A stretch of DNA of 64,000 bases from Pseudonocardia sp. T1-2H (GTDB lineage Bacteria > Actinomycetota > Actinomycetes > Mycobacteriales > Pseudonocardiaceae). The translations under genes and the position numbers were made by a program. The DNA is taken from assembly GCF_038039215.1 (NCBI RefSeq), contig NZ_JBBPCL010000003.1, positions 62,001 to 126,000 on the forward strand. The letters are read 5' to 3'. Position 1 is the stretch's first letter. Every line of letters starts with the position of its first letter. This document shows, in pieces, positions 8,810 to 16,623 of the stretch. Under the pieces are notes generated by a model. The model was given only the letters and a program-made list of their open reading frames with translations, did not search any database and was not told the origin of the DNA.

Positions 8810-9256
8810 GTGAGTGACGACGTTGCAGACGCGAAGCACCTGCTCGAGCTATGGGACATGCTGCCCGGCTGGAGCCACAAGACTTTCTGGTCCGATCTTG
8901 CGGCAGCGCAGGGACGCGGCGGCGAAGGAAGGCACTACTTCGACGAGAAGATGAACACGATTCCAGTGATGCTGAGGCAGTACCTGGAGAACGATGGCGA
9001 GGGCGACTCCTTCTCGCTGCCCTATCTCGCGCAGTACGTCCTTATGTTCTTCGACTGCGAGAACCAGGCGATGTTCGAGGTGCTCGATGAGGTCACCGGA
9101 TACACGGCCGAGGCGGGCCGCTCAGGCCGGCGGTGGGCCGCGGACGCCACAGCAACGGCCTGGCGCCTGTACGTTCCTGGCCAGGCTCACACGATGCGCG
9201 GGATCCGGGACCCGGCCGACGACCAGCCTCCGTGGAAGCTCATCGAGGACGACTGA
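8810..9256 (+). CDS. Hypothetical 148-residue protein
   Basis: The frame begins at a GTG at 8810. It reads AKHLLELWDMLPGWSHKTFW and later YLAQYVLMFFDCENQAMFEV, a normal amphipathic composition with no biased repeats. It is acidic, with no membrane segment or known catalytic motif. It follows the membrane-anchored gene by about 90 bases and lies inside the segment bounded by the 159-base repeats. Function not recognised. Confidence 0.55.
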   Translation: MSDDVADAKHLLELWDMLPGWSHKTFWSDLAAAQGRGGEGRHYFDEKMNTIPVMLRQYLENDGEGDSFSLPYLAQYVLMFFDCENQAMFEVLDEVTGYTAEAGRSGRRWAADATATAWRLYVPGQAHTMRGIRDPADDQPPWKLIEDD

Positions 9257-9530
9257 CCCTGCGTGCGCCGGATGATCTTCTTCTTCACCGCCTGCAGGTC
9301 GGTCAGGCACTCCTCGATCACGTCGTCGGTGAGCCCGTAGCCGAAGGTGTGGGAGATCCGCTCGAGCGCGGCGAAGTCGTTCTGTGCGAGCGACCACAGC
9401 CGCAGCTCGACGGTGGGATCCAGGGTGGGCCCCGAGGACGAGCGTGCGGATCGACGCCGCCTTCCCGGCGCCGGGGATCGCCCCGACGACGACGTTGTTT
9501 TCGAACAGGCGGATCCGCCAGCTGATCCAC
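9257..9530 (-). pseudogene. Remnants of an FtsK/TraB-type DNA translocase and a second ORF
   Basis: On the minus strand, about 9425-9530 reads RIRLFENNVVVGAIPGAGKA: a strand plus a Walker A loop (GAIPGAGK) typical of FtsK/SpoIIIE-like transfer proteins of actinomycete conjugative elements. Adjacent bases 9257-9420 encode a separate scrap, LRLWSLAQNDFAALERISHT then GYGLTDDVIEECLTDLQAVK. Neither has a start, a full domain or a matching frame. They are remains of the conjugation module. Confidence 0.55.
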
Positions 9531-9544
9531 TTGCACGAACTGCG

Positions 9545-10576
9545 GGTCGAGTCCGTCGAGGAGATCTGCTCTCAGGCGGGTTCGCCAGGGTGGTCGTTCA
9601 CGTTCTCGGTGACCGGGGGAACCGCAGCGGTGATCTCACCCGGGTCGGGCCGGGCAGGCGGGGCATCGACCGGGAAGCCGCGGCCGGGGTGCAGAGTCAC
9701 CACGCCCTCACCCAGGCGGAGGCGCGCCCGGGCCGCTCGCCGCGGAACAACCCGTGCGGCGATCCAGGTGGGTCAACGGCCCTTGCCGGTGCGCGCCCTC
9801 CACGGCCTAGGGATCCGGTACGGGATGCCGGTAGCCCTTTCGTAGAGAATCCCCCGCTGGGCTGGCGATCCTCGGACCGTTGAAGAGGAAGAGCGGGGAT
9901 GGGTACTACCGGGGACGTTCCCCGACCCGGCTTCGCCCATCAGGCCAGTGCGGCCACAGGCCAACGATGACGAGGTCAGCTGCCGACGATGTCGGGCCCG
10001 GCCCAGAGCTCGACAGGTTCGCCGCGCACGGACTGCCACCCTGCGGCGAGCTCGGGCCCGGACAGGCCCGCGCGCAGCTTGGCCGATGTGTCCGTGCCGA
10101 ACCGCCTCCGGATCCCTTTGCGCAGCGCCTTCTGCGCCACGCGGGCCAGCACGTCCGCTTCGGTGTCTTGGGCGGCGGACAGCAGCGCGACAAACTCGTG
10201 ACGGCCCTGGCCGACGGTGCGGTTGGTTCCGCGGGCGGGCAGGGCGATGACCTCGGCGCTCATCGGAGTCTCGTCCTGCAGGCAGATGGACCGGGTCACC
10301 TCGGCCTCGACCAGGCCGGGGTCGATGCCGTCGGGGACTTGCACGCGCACCAGCGCCATCACCGGCACGGCCGTCATGGACATGCACCGCAGCCTAGGGC
10401 CCGACCCGCTCCCTGCGCGGATGAACTCCAGGCTCGCCGCATCTGCGCAGGCCAGAGGGTGGAAGCCGTGCGGGCATCCGCGTCAGCACGAGCTGCGGGA
10501 CGGTCGAGTCCGTCGAGGAGATCTGCTCTCAGGCGGTTCGCCAGGGTGGTCGTTCACGTTCTCGGTGACCGGGGGA
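9545..10576. repeat. 75-base direct repeat, copies at 9545-9620 and 10502-10576
   Basis: Both copies start GGTCGAGTCCGTCGAGGAGA and end with GTTCTCGGTGACCGGGGGA. They differ by one G in a run. The second copy overlaps the end of the minus-strand remnant at 10483-10698. The repeated piece is probably the 3' part of one mobile-element gene caught in two rearrangements. Confidence 0.9.
9976..10383 (-). CDS. Hypothetical 135-residue protein
   Basis: The frame has balanced composition: PVMALVRVQVPDGIDPGLVE, ARGTNRTVGQGRHEFVALLS, then a basic helix LRKGIRRRFGTD. The first half looks beta-rich, the second helical. No ribosome-binding site is strong, and two in-frame ATGs (10383 and 10377) are possible. 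I do not recognise the family. It sits among the conjugation-module remnants, so it is probably an accessory gene of that element. Confidence 0.5.
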   Translation of the reverse strand: MSMTAVPVMALVRVQVPDGIDPGLVEAEVTRSICLQDETPMSAEVIALPARGTNRTVGQGRHEFVALLSAAQDTEADVLARVAQKALRKGIRRRFGTDTSAKLRAGLSGPELAAGWQSVRGEPVELWAGPDIVGS

Positions 10577-10740
10577 GGGGAGATGACGAACTTCTCGACC
10601 ACGGTGTCGACGTCGGTGATCACCTGTCCGTCGGACCGGACCCAGTCGTTGCGCAGGTAGTGGAGGGCCCTGTCTTCACTGATCTTCGCGTCGAGCATCC
10701 GCTGCAGGATGGTCCGCGGCTGCTCCTACTCGGGGTTTCC
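10483..10740 (-). pseudogene. C-terminal remnant of a plasmid protein
   Basis: The frame reads QRMLDAKISEDRALHYLRND and GQVITDVDTVVEKFVISPPP, a natural-looking sequence. It has no proper start and changes to another composition at the duplicated 75-base segment. The 5' end runs into non-matching sequence near 10740. It is a fragment; its parent is not recognised. Confidence 0.4.
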
Positions 10741-10818
10741 TCAGGCACCCGGCGACGGTAGGGCCGGTGTCGGACAGTTCTGCCGCGGCCCCACACCGTC
10801 GTGGCCAGGGCCACGAGA

Positions 10819-10847
10819 GAAGGGGGCCGCCGCAGCGGGCCCCCTTC
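10819..10847. terminator. Hairpin after the zinc-ribbon gene
   Basis: GAAGGGGGCC pairs with GGCCCCCTTC around a 9-base loop, 13 bases past the stop codon at 10861 on the minus strand. Confidence 0.6.
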
Positions 10848-10860
10848 GGTGGGTGCGGGG

Positions 10861-11076
10861 TCAGACGTAGTTGATGTTGTGGGCGATGTGGACCGGGACG
10901 ATGTTGAGGATCTCGTGCTCGCCCCCGCAGTCGGGGCAGGTGATCCACTCGCCGACCTCGTGGCGCCCCGGCAGGATGCCGGCCTGGTAGCCCAGGGGGC
11001 AGGGGGCGCCGATGTCGACGAGGGCCGCCGGGGTGAGGTCGAGGGGGACACCGTCGATGCGCGGGATCTCGGCCAT
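10861..11076 (-). CDS. Small zinc-ribbon protein
   Basis: This 71-residue protein starts at the ATG at 11076 with a GGAG-type ribosome-binding site. It has one clear CPDCGGEHE knuckle near residue 48 and an earlier Cys (GAPCPLGY), so it probably binds one zinc ion. A terminator hairpin follows. Function unknown; such small ribbon proteins are common accessory genes on actinomycete plasmids. Confidence 0.6.
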   Translation of the reverse strand: MAEIPRIDGVPLDLTPAALVDIGAPCPLGYQAGILPGRHEVGEWITCPDCGGEHEILNIVPVHIAHNINYV

Positions 11077-11539
11077 GTCGTGCTCCTTCGCTGTGGGAGT
11101 TGAGGTGGGAACCGCGGCTTGCCCCCTGCGCGGTGCGGGTGGGGTCCCGCAGGGACGGCGGGGGTCCGGGCTCGTCTCGACCGGGTGGGATCGCGCAGCG
11201 ACCCCGACAGGGGCTCGTCTCACCCGTGTCGGACCGGGCCCGGTTCATCGCCGCTCGCCCCACCCCGTTGCCGTGCTGCCGTCAGGGCGGATTCCTCGCC
11301 CGGCTCCAGCGGCGAAGGTGAACCAGGACGATCACCCCCAGTATCGAACATGTGTTCGCTTCGGGTGCTAGCCTGTGGCCGCGGTCGCGGCGCTGAGGTG
11401 GGGAAGACCCCAGCACCGCGGCCGCCCACTTCCGGCGGTCCCGCCACGGATTGACGGCTGGAGATGTCGTCGACGACGTCGGCCTGGACTAGCGGCGTAG
11501 GGCTGCGCACTCGGATGGCAGCCCCCACGCTGGGCGGGG
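11077..11539. other. Intergenic region, no gene seen
   Basis: Only biased shadow ORFs are present. The part at 11240-11300 resembles the sequence near 2880-2930 (CGCTCGCCCCACC-type text upstream of small island genes), hinting at a repeated promoter or leader segment. Confidence 0.4.
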
Positions 11540-12043
11540 TCAGAGGATGCGCAGGGCGGTGCACTTCCCGAGGTCGAGCTCGGCGAGCTCGAAGCGGGCG
11601 GCCAGCGCCCGCGGCCGCCCGAGCTCGACCAGGGCCGTGACCTCGAGGGCGCCCTCGAGGGGCTGCGCGGCGTGGAACCGGCGCAGGCTGAGGGATCCGG
11701 CGCGGGCGCAGGCGGGCTCGATCTGCTCGAGGTAGGCGAGCACGCGGCGGTCGGCGTGCCGTCTGATCTGGGCCAGGCTGCGGCGCCCGACGGCGGCCTC
11801 CAGGATCGCCTGCAGCCCGCGGCGGGCGGCCGTGACCGCGGCCGCGTCCCGGGGGACGTCGCGGGTGAGCGGCCCGGCCTCCACCGGCGCGAGGGCCGCG
11901 GCCCGGTCCGGGGTGTGCCCGCAGGTCGGGCAGCCGTTCTGCGGCGCGTCCTCGAGCGGCGGTTCGATGTTCGGCCGGGAGATCCGGAACGCGGGGCCAG
12001 AGATGCACGGCGGGTGGGCGGTCTGGGTGTGGGAGCTGGGCAT
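11540..12043 (-). CDS. Rv3235-family-like protein
   Basis: This 167-residue protein starts at the ATG at 12043. Residues 1-55 contain NGCPTCGHTP, a half zinc-ribbon. The rest resembles the Rv3235 family of actinobacteria: a helix LQAILEAAVGRRSLAQIRRH, then VTALVELGRPRALAARFELA and the closing CTALRIL. The family has no established biochemical role. It lies head-to-head with the HTH gene at 12408, so the 364-base gap probably holds both promoters. Confidence 0.65.
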   Translation of the reverse strand: MPSSHTQTAHPPCISGPAFRISRPNIEPPLEDAPQNGCPTCGHTPDRAAALAPVEAGPLTRDVPRDAAAVTAARRGLQAILEAAVGRRSLAQIRRHADRRVLAYLEQIEPACARAGSLSLRRFHAAQPLEGALEVTALVELGRPRALAARFELAELDLGKCTALRIL

Positions 12044-12407
12044 GAGCGCTGTCCTCCGGGGTCGCGGCGGCCGGTGGCCGGCGCGTGCCCGCGGGGTGCG
12101 GGGCGGTGGGGCGCCGGCGGGACGGCGCTTCAGGCCGTGCCCGGGTCGGCGGGCAGGGCTCGCCGGAGGCGATCGCGCAGCGACCGGAGCGCAGCGCAGG
12201 GCCTTGCCCGTCGAGCGGGGCGCGGGCACCGTCTCGTCGTCGGCGACCACGACCCCACCCGTTCGGCTGCGTCCCGCACCTGCGTGCGCAGCCCGGAAGG
12301 TCCGCCCGCCGGCAGAGAGAGCAGCCCGCCCGGCGGCGGGGAACGAAGTTGTCCACAGATCTCTGGAAACGGCCCTCGGCCCCGTGTCCGCGACCAGGCT
12401 CGGGGTC

Positions 12408-13040
12408 ATGCCTCAGACACCCCGAACCGAGCTCGCCTCTGACCCGCTCGCCCCGCTGACCTCGCGCTCCCGCGCCTGGGTCGCGCTCGCCGAGTCGGCC
12501 CGGACCATCTCGGACTTCAGCCGCTCCCTGCTCCCGGGAGCAGCACACTGCACCCTCGGGGGCGTCGTCACCGGCGACGCCGTCCGCCTGGCCGCGCTGG
12601 CTCAGCGCCTGATCGCCGCGGCGATCGTGATGGAGCGGACCTGCGGAGCGAGCTGGGACGAACTCGCCGACCCCCTCGGAGTCACCGCCGCCGAGGCCCG
12701 CGAACAGTGGGAGCCGATCGTCGCGCAATGGGAGACCGACCTCGAGGCCGAGCGGGCGGCCTCACTCGCGCGCACCTCGTTGCTCCCGGTGGACTCGCCC
12801 GCGACCGCCGTCGAGCTCGACGACTGGGTCCGCCGGCACCGCGAGCCGGCCGACCTCGACGACCACCCGCACCCGGTGTCCGGGCAACTACAGCGCATGG
12901 ACCCGCTCCGCGAACTCCTGCACCTCGCCGGGACACGACGCGCACTGCTCGCCGCACACGACGGCCCACCGCCAGAGGTGCTCCTGACCCGACTAGCCGA
13001 CCGCGAGCGCACCCTCATCGCGGCGGCGTCACAGCCGTGA
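12408..13040 (+). CDS. Hypothetical HTH-containing plasmid protein
   Basis: This 210-residue protein starts at the ATG at 12408. Residues 70-100 (CGASWDELADPLGVTAAEAR) look like a sigma-factor-type helix-turn-helix. The C-terminal third has WVRRHREP and MDPLRELLHLAGTRRALLAA. A longer upstream frame is rejected because its composition is shadow-like. Pieces of paralogues of this gene recur at 52655-53090, at 55292-55410, and in inverted form at 55206-55233, so it belongs to a family spread through this region. Function unknown. Confidence 0.65.
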   Translation: MPQTPRTELASDPLAPLTSRSRAWVALAESARTISDFSRSLLPGAAHCTLGGVVTGDAVRLAALAQRLIAAAIVMERTCGASWDELADPLGVTAAEAREQWEPIVAQWETDLEAERAASLARTSLLPVDSPATAVELDDWVRRHREPADLDDHPHPVSGQLQRMDPLRELLHLAGTRRALLAAHDGPPPEVLLTRLADRERTLIAAASQP

Positions 13041-13051
13041 CCGACTGACCT

Positions 13052-13202
13052 TCACCCCGCCCGACTAATGGTGTCGACGTCGGCTCGCTGCCGCGCGAAC
13101 ACAGCCAGCGCACGCCCGAGCTCGTCCTGCGCCGGCCTGCGGACGTCGGCGGTCCGGGCGCGGTCCTGGTCGGCGAGGACTCCGAGGAGCCACTGCTGCT
13201 GG
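13052..13202 (-). pseudogene. C-terminal fragment of a minus-strand plasmid gene
   Basis: The minus strand reads QQQWLLGVLADQDRARTADV and ends DVDTISRAG. The same tail recurs near 55420-55490. The 5' end is cut at about 13202, where a DUF2252 fragment on the other strand begins. The parent protein is not recognised. Confidence 0.45.
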
Positions 13203-13687
13203 CTGCTGGGCCGCGACGACTCCGACCCGCTGTTCCTGCAGGCCAAGGAAGCGCAGAGTCGGTGGTGGCGACGGTCGGCCGGAGCAGCGAGTATCCGAAC
13301 GAGGGGCGGCGCGTCGTCACCGGACAGCGCCTCATGCAGGCCACCAGCGACATCTTCCTGGGCTGGGACCGCGTCGACGGGATCGACGGCGGCCCACGGG
13401 ACTTCTACCTGCGGCAGCTGCAGGACTGGAAGGCGTCGGCCACCGTGGAGGCCATGACGCCGGCCGGTATGGGCTGGTACGGGGCACTGTGCGGATGGAC
13501 GCTGGCCCGGGCGCACGCGCGATCGGGGGACCGGATCACCATAGCGGCCTACCTCGGCGGCGGCGACGTCGTCGACACGGCGCTCGCCGAGTTCGGCGAG
13601 GCCTACGCCGACCAGAACGAGCGCGACTACCGGAGCTTCGTCGCGGCCGTCGAGTCCGGCCGGTTGCCCGCGCAGACCGGGGTGTGA
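13203..13687 (+). pseudogene. DUF2252 protein, 5'-truncated and frameshifted
   Basis: The remnant reads DDSDPLFLQAKEAQ, then after a frame change near 13255 continues GQRLMQATSDIFLGW, DFYLRQLQDW, CGWTLARAHARSGD and AYADQNERDY to a natural TGA. That order is characteristic of the C-terminal third of DUF2252 proteins (about 400-450 residues in full, fold related to aminoglycoside phosphotransferases). About two thirds of the gene is missing at the 5' side. The break at 13203 is the likely right edge of the inserted island. Confidence 0.8.
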
Positions 13688-13748
13688 GCGCGTCCGGTCC
13701 GCCTGGTTCACCGGCGAGGCGCAGTCCCCGATGGGTACCCGGACAGGT

Positions 13749-14123
13749 ATGAGCACCGACACGAACACCACCGGCACCGTCGAGACGACCGACGTCCCGC
13801 AGGTCGACCCCGCCGAGGCCGCCCGGCTGATCGACGAGGGCGCGTTCCTCGTCGACGTGCGCGAGCCCGACGAGTTCGCCGCCGGTCACGCCCCGGGCGC
13901 GGTGAACATGCCGCTCGAGCAACTGGATCCCGAAGCGGTCCCCCGGGATCGGCTCATCATCACGACCTGCCGGACGGGACACCGGGGCGCGAAGGCCGCG
14001 GCCAGACTGCTGGCCGCCGGGTTCGACGTGCGCAACCTCACCGGCGGGATGACCGCGTGGGCGGCCGCCGGGCTGCCGGTCGTCCGGGACGACGGGAGCC
14101 CGGGGACGATCGCCGGCGGGTGA
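13749..14123 (+). CDS. Rhodanese-domain protein
   Basis: This 124-residue protein is a single rhodanese domain: FLVDVREPDEFAAGHAPGAV at residues 33-52, and an active-site loop CRTGHRG with Cys74. The catalytic loop has the usual six-residue CRxGxR form of single-domain rhodaneses, which move sulfane sulfur between thiols. The preferred start is the second ATG (13749), giving MSTDTN; the upstream one lacks a better ribosome-binding site. It probably belongs to the resident chromosome rather than the island. Confidence 0.9.
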   Translation: MSTDTNTTGTVETTDVPQVDPAEAARLIDEGAFLVDVREPDEFAAGHAPGAVNMPLEQLDPEAVPRDRLIITTCRTGHRGAKAAARLLAAGFDVRNLTGGMTAWAAAGLPVVRDDGSPGTIAGG

Positions 14124-14201
14124 GCCGCGCTCCCACGGCGGAGACGACGGCGTCGGGGCCCGGCGCACGGGTGCCGGACCCCGACAGTGCTGCCGACCGG
14201 G

Positions 14202-14372
14202 TCAGCCGTGCCCGAAGCAGTGGCTGCCGCAGTGCGAGAAACAGTGGGTCGCGCACTCGGCCTCCGCCACGACGGCCGGGACCGCCGCTTGGGCGATCAG
14301 CTGGCGGAACTCGTCACTCTGGAAGGCCTCAGCGCGCTCGTCCTCGGGAAGCGCCCGGGCGTGTCTTGAAAT
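14202..14372 (-). pseudogene. Remnant of a Cys/His-rich small peptide gene
   Basis: The minus-strand frame reads LPEDERAEAFQSDEFRQLIA followed by AVVAEAECATHCFSHCGSHC and FGHG to a TGA. Four Cys are spaced CX3CX3CX3C with a His before each later Cys. No start codon is found in the natural-looking part, and upstream sequence (beyond about 14372) belongs to a VapC remnant on the other strand, so the 5' end is lost. The leader-plus-Cys-rich-tail layout recalls RiPP precursors or metal-binding peptides; this is inference only. Confidence 0.45.
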
Positions 14373-14374
14373 CG

Positions 14375-14546
14375 CGCAGCTCGGTGGATTCACCGCCGCC
14401 GCCGCCCGCACCCGGACCGCCGGGCTGTCCCTGGGCGACCGCTGCTGCCTGGCCCTGGGCGCCCGGCTGGCGCTGCCCACGGTCACCGCGGACACCGCCT
14501 GGGCCGACCTGGGCCTGGACGAGATCACCGTCCAGATGATCCGCTG
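14375..14546 (+). pseudogene. VapC-type PIN toxin, C-terminal remnant
   Basis: In one plus-strand frame the sequence reads ARTRTAGLSLGDRCCLALGA, then LPTVTADTAWADLGLDEITV and ends QMIR. This is the C-terminal third of a VapC-like PIN ribonuclease: the GLSLGDR-CLA helix with an acidic metal ligand, and the TAD motif. The N-terminal acidic residues and the antitoxin partner are absent. It is a leftover of a toxin-antitoxin pair. Confidence 0.65.
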
Positions 14547-14726
14547 ACCGTCATGCGCAGCCGCCCCGACCGGTCCCGCCGACGATGAGCAGCGACCGCA
14601 CCGACCTGGAGCTCGCCGCCGGCAGCGAGCTCGACCCGGCCGCGCTCGACCCGGTCGGACATGGCTCGCGACCGCCGTCGCTCACTTATCCGGTCGTAGC
14701 CGTACTGGCGCTGACGGGGCCGGCGG

Positions 14727-15303
14727 TCAGTACATCGGTGGGCTCATCACCCAGATCGAGCGGGCCGGCACCTGCCCGGGGTTGCGGTAACTGTGCGGCA
14801 GACGGGGGTCCAGGAGCAGGGAGTCGCCCTCCTCGAGGAGGTACTCCTCCCCCTGCGATGACGACCAGCTGCCCGACGATGACGATGACGCACTCCTCGT
14901 CGGCCGGGTGGGTGTACGGCTCCTCGCCGGAGCCGTCACCGGGAGCGACCACGGAGTAGATGATCTGCAGCGTCTTGGCCCCGGGCGGGGTCAGCAAGTA
15001 GTCGTCCAGGGAGCCGGCCGGGTGGGCCAGTCGCTTCCGGTCGCCGGCCCGGACCACCATGCCCGGCATCTCCGACCCCACGAAAAGTGACGCGACACTC
15101 TCCCCGAGTGCCTCGGCCATGCGGCGCAGCGACGCCATCGACGGGTTGGCGACGCCGCGCTCGACCTGGGACACGAAGCTCTCGGAGACCCCGGCGGCGT
15201 CCGCCACCTCGCGCAAGGTGATGTTGTTCCGCCGGCGCAGCTCGCGCATGCGGCCCCCGAGGTCCCCGGGGGATCGACCGGCTTGCTCGTCACAGACCGC
15301 CAT
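14727..15303 (-). CDS. XRE-family regulator with cupin domain (frameshifted)
   Basis: From the ATG at 15303, residues 18-70 form a helix-turn-helix (MRELRRRNNITLREVADAAG, then VSESFVSQVERGVANPSMAS). A cupin domain follows (YSVVAPGDGSGEEPYTHPAD, then EECVIVIVGQLVVI). Near 14858 a one-base shift moves the frame to EEYLLEEGDSLLLDPRLPHS and the end WVMSPPMY. The joined protein, about 190 residues, has the usual length. Such regulators sense a small ligand in the cupin pocket and often control the neighbouring catabolic operon. It is divergent from the FAD monooxygenase, 150 bases apart, so it probably controls that cluster. The shift lies in a C/G run and may be a sequence error. Confidence 0.75.
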
Positions 15304-15455
15304 CTCTCCTAGGGAACGGGGCGACCCCGACTGTATCCGGGCGCCGACACGACCGGAGAAGTCCCACGCCTCTTGTGGCCACCGCCATGACTGAAGTAGC
15401 TTCCACAAAACTGAAGTGTGACTACAGAAGTCGCCCCCACGGTCGAGGGAGATAC

Positions 15456-16616
15456 GTGAGCAGCACGAAGCATGTCGAGATCGCCGGCGCGGGCCTGGCC
15501 GGGCTGACCATGGCAACCGCTCTGGCGCAGCGCGGCTGGTCGGTGCGGGTCCACGAACGGGGCGCCGAGCTCCGCGAGATCGGCGCGGGCATCTACCTCT
15601 GGGAGAACGCCCTCCGCGCACTGGAGGCGATCGGTGCCGCCGAGGCGGTCACGTCACGCGGCGAGCGGATCAACAGCCCCGAGCTGCGCGACCACAAGCA
15701 GCGGCTGCTGCAGCGCGAGTGGCTCCGCGACGGCCGGTTGTACACCGTCCTGCGCCGCGATCTGCACTCCGCACTGGTTCAGGCGGCCACCGATGCCGGC
15801 GTGGAGATCCGGACCAGCTCGGCGGTCATCGGTGCCGGTGCGGACGGGTCGCTGGACCTGGCCGACGGCAGCTCGGTGAAGGCCGACCTGGTGATCGGCG
15901 CCGACGGCGTCTACTCCCGGGTTCGCGACACGTTGGGCCTCACCCAGCAGATCACCAACCTCGGCGACGGTTGCGGGCGCCATCTCGTACCGCGCACCGA
16001 CGACGACCCGGTCAACGTGGCGTGGGAGGAATGGAACGGCGGACGCCGGGTGGGCGTCATCCCGTCGTCGCCCGAGTGGACCTACCTCTTCCTCTGCTGC
16101 CCGGAGGACGACACCGAAGGGACGGCGCAGCAGCCGTTCAACCGGCAGACCTGGATCGACTCCTTTCCCAGCTTCCGCTCCCAGCTCGAACGAGTGCCGG
16201 ACATGCCCGAGGGACGCTGGGCGGCGTTCTCCGACGTGGTCACCCGCCACTGGTACCGGGGGCGGGCCGCAGTCATCGGCGACGCGGCGCACGCCATGTC
16301 ACCCAATCTCGGGCAGGCGGCCTGCACCGCGATGGCCAACAGCATCGCGTTGGCCCAGTCCCTCGACGTGCATGACATCGACACGGCGCTGCAGGTGTGG
16401 CAGCGCAGCGAGAAGCCGGTGGTCGACCGGGTACAGCGCTACTCTCGGATGTACGGGAAGATCGGCACCCGCTGGCCCGACCAGGCGCTGGGCGCCCGGT
16501 CCGCGCTCATCTGGTCACTGGCCAAGGCCAAGCCCTTCCAGCGGCGCATCCAGTTCGCCGCCGGCTACTTCCCCACGCTTGACGCGGCCTCCGGGCCGGT
16601 CGGCGCGGGGCGCTGA
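15456..16616 (+). CDS. FAD-dependent aromatic monooxygenase, MHPCO-like
   Basis: This 386-residue protein starts at the GTG at 15456 (GAGGGAG upstream). It has a Rossmann GAGLAG motif at residues 11-16, IGADGVYSRVRD (DG motif) near 150, and VIGDAAHAMSPNLGQAA (GD motif) near 270: a class A flavoprotein hydroxylase. The N-terminal text GWSVRVHERGAELREIGAGI then YLWENALRALEAIG closely resembles, from memory, 2-methyl-3-hydroxypyridine-5-carboxylate oxygenase (MHPCO), which hydroxylates and opens a pyridine ring in vitamin B6 breakdown. 6-Hydroxynicotinate and salicylate hydroxylases are alternatives. The next gene starts seven bases downstream, so they are an operon. Confidence 0.8.
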   Translation: MSSTKHVEIAGAGLAGLTMATALAQRGWSVRVHERGAELREIGAGIYLWENALRALEAIGAAEAVTSRGERINSPELRDHKQRLLQREWLRDGRLYTVLRRDLHSALVQAATDAGVEIRTSSAVIGAGADGSLDLADGSSVKADLVIGADGVYSRVRDTLGLTQQITNLGDGCGRHLVPRTDDDPVNVAWEEWNGGRRVGVIPSSPEWTYLFLCCPEDDTEGTAQQPFNRQTWIDSFPSFRSQLERVPDMPEGRWAAFSDVVTRHWYRGRAAVIGDAAHAMSPNLGQAACTAMANSIALAQSLDVHDIDTALQVWQRSEKPVVDRVQRYSRMYGKIGTRWPDQALGARSALIWSLAKAKPFQRRIQFAAGYFPTLDAASGPVGAGR

Positions 16617-16623
16617 CGCCGTC

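Larger units (their letters stand above)
7836..9778. repeat. 159-base direct repeat, copies at 7836-7994 and 9621-9778
   Basis: The two copies are almost identical, with a few substitutions and a one-base length difference. They flank the two hypothetical genes at 8132 and 8810 in the same orientation. The pair suggests that this segment was duplicated or inserted by recombination. No protein is convincingly encoded in the repeat. Confidence 0.9.
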
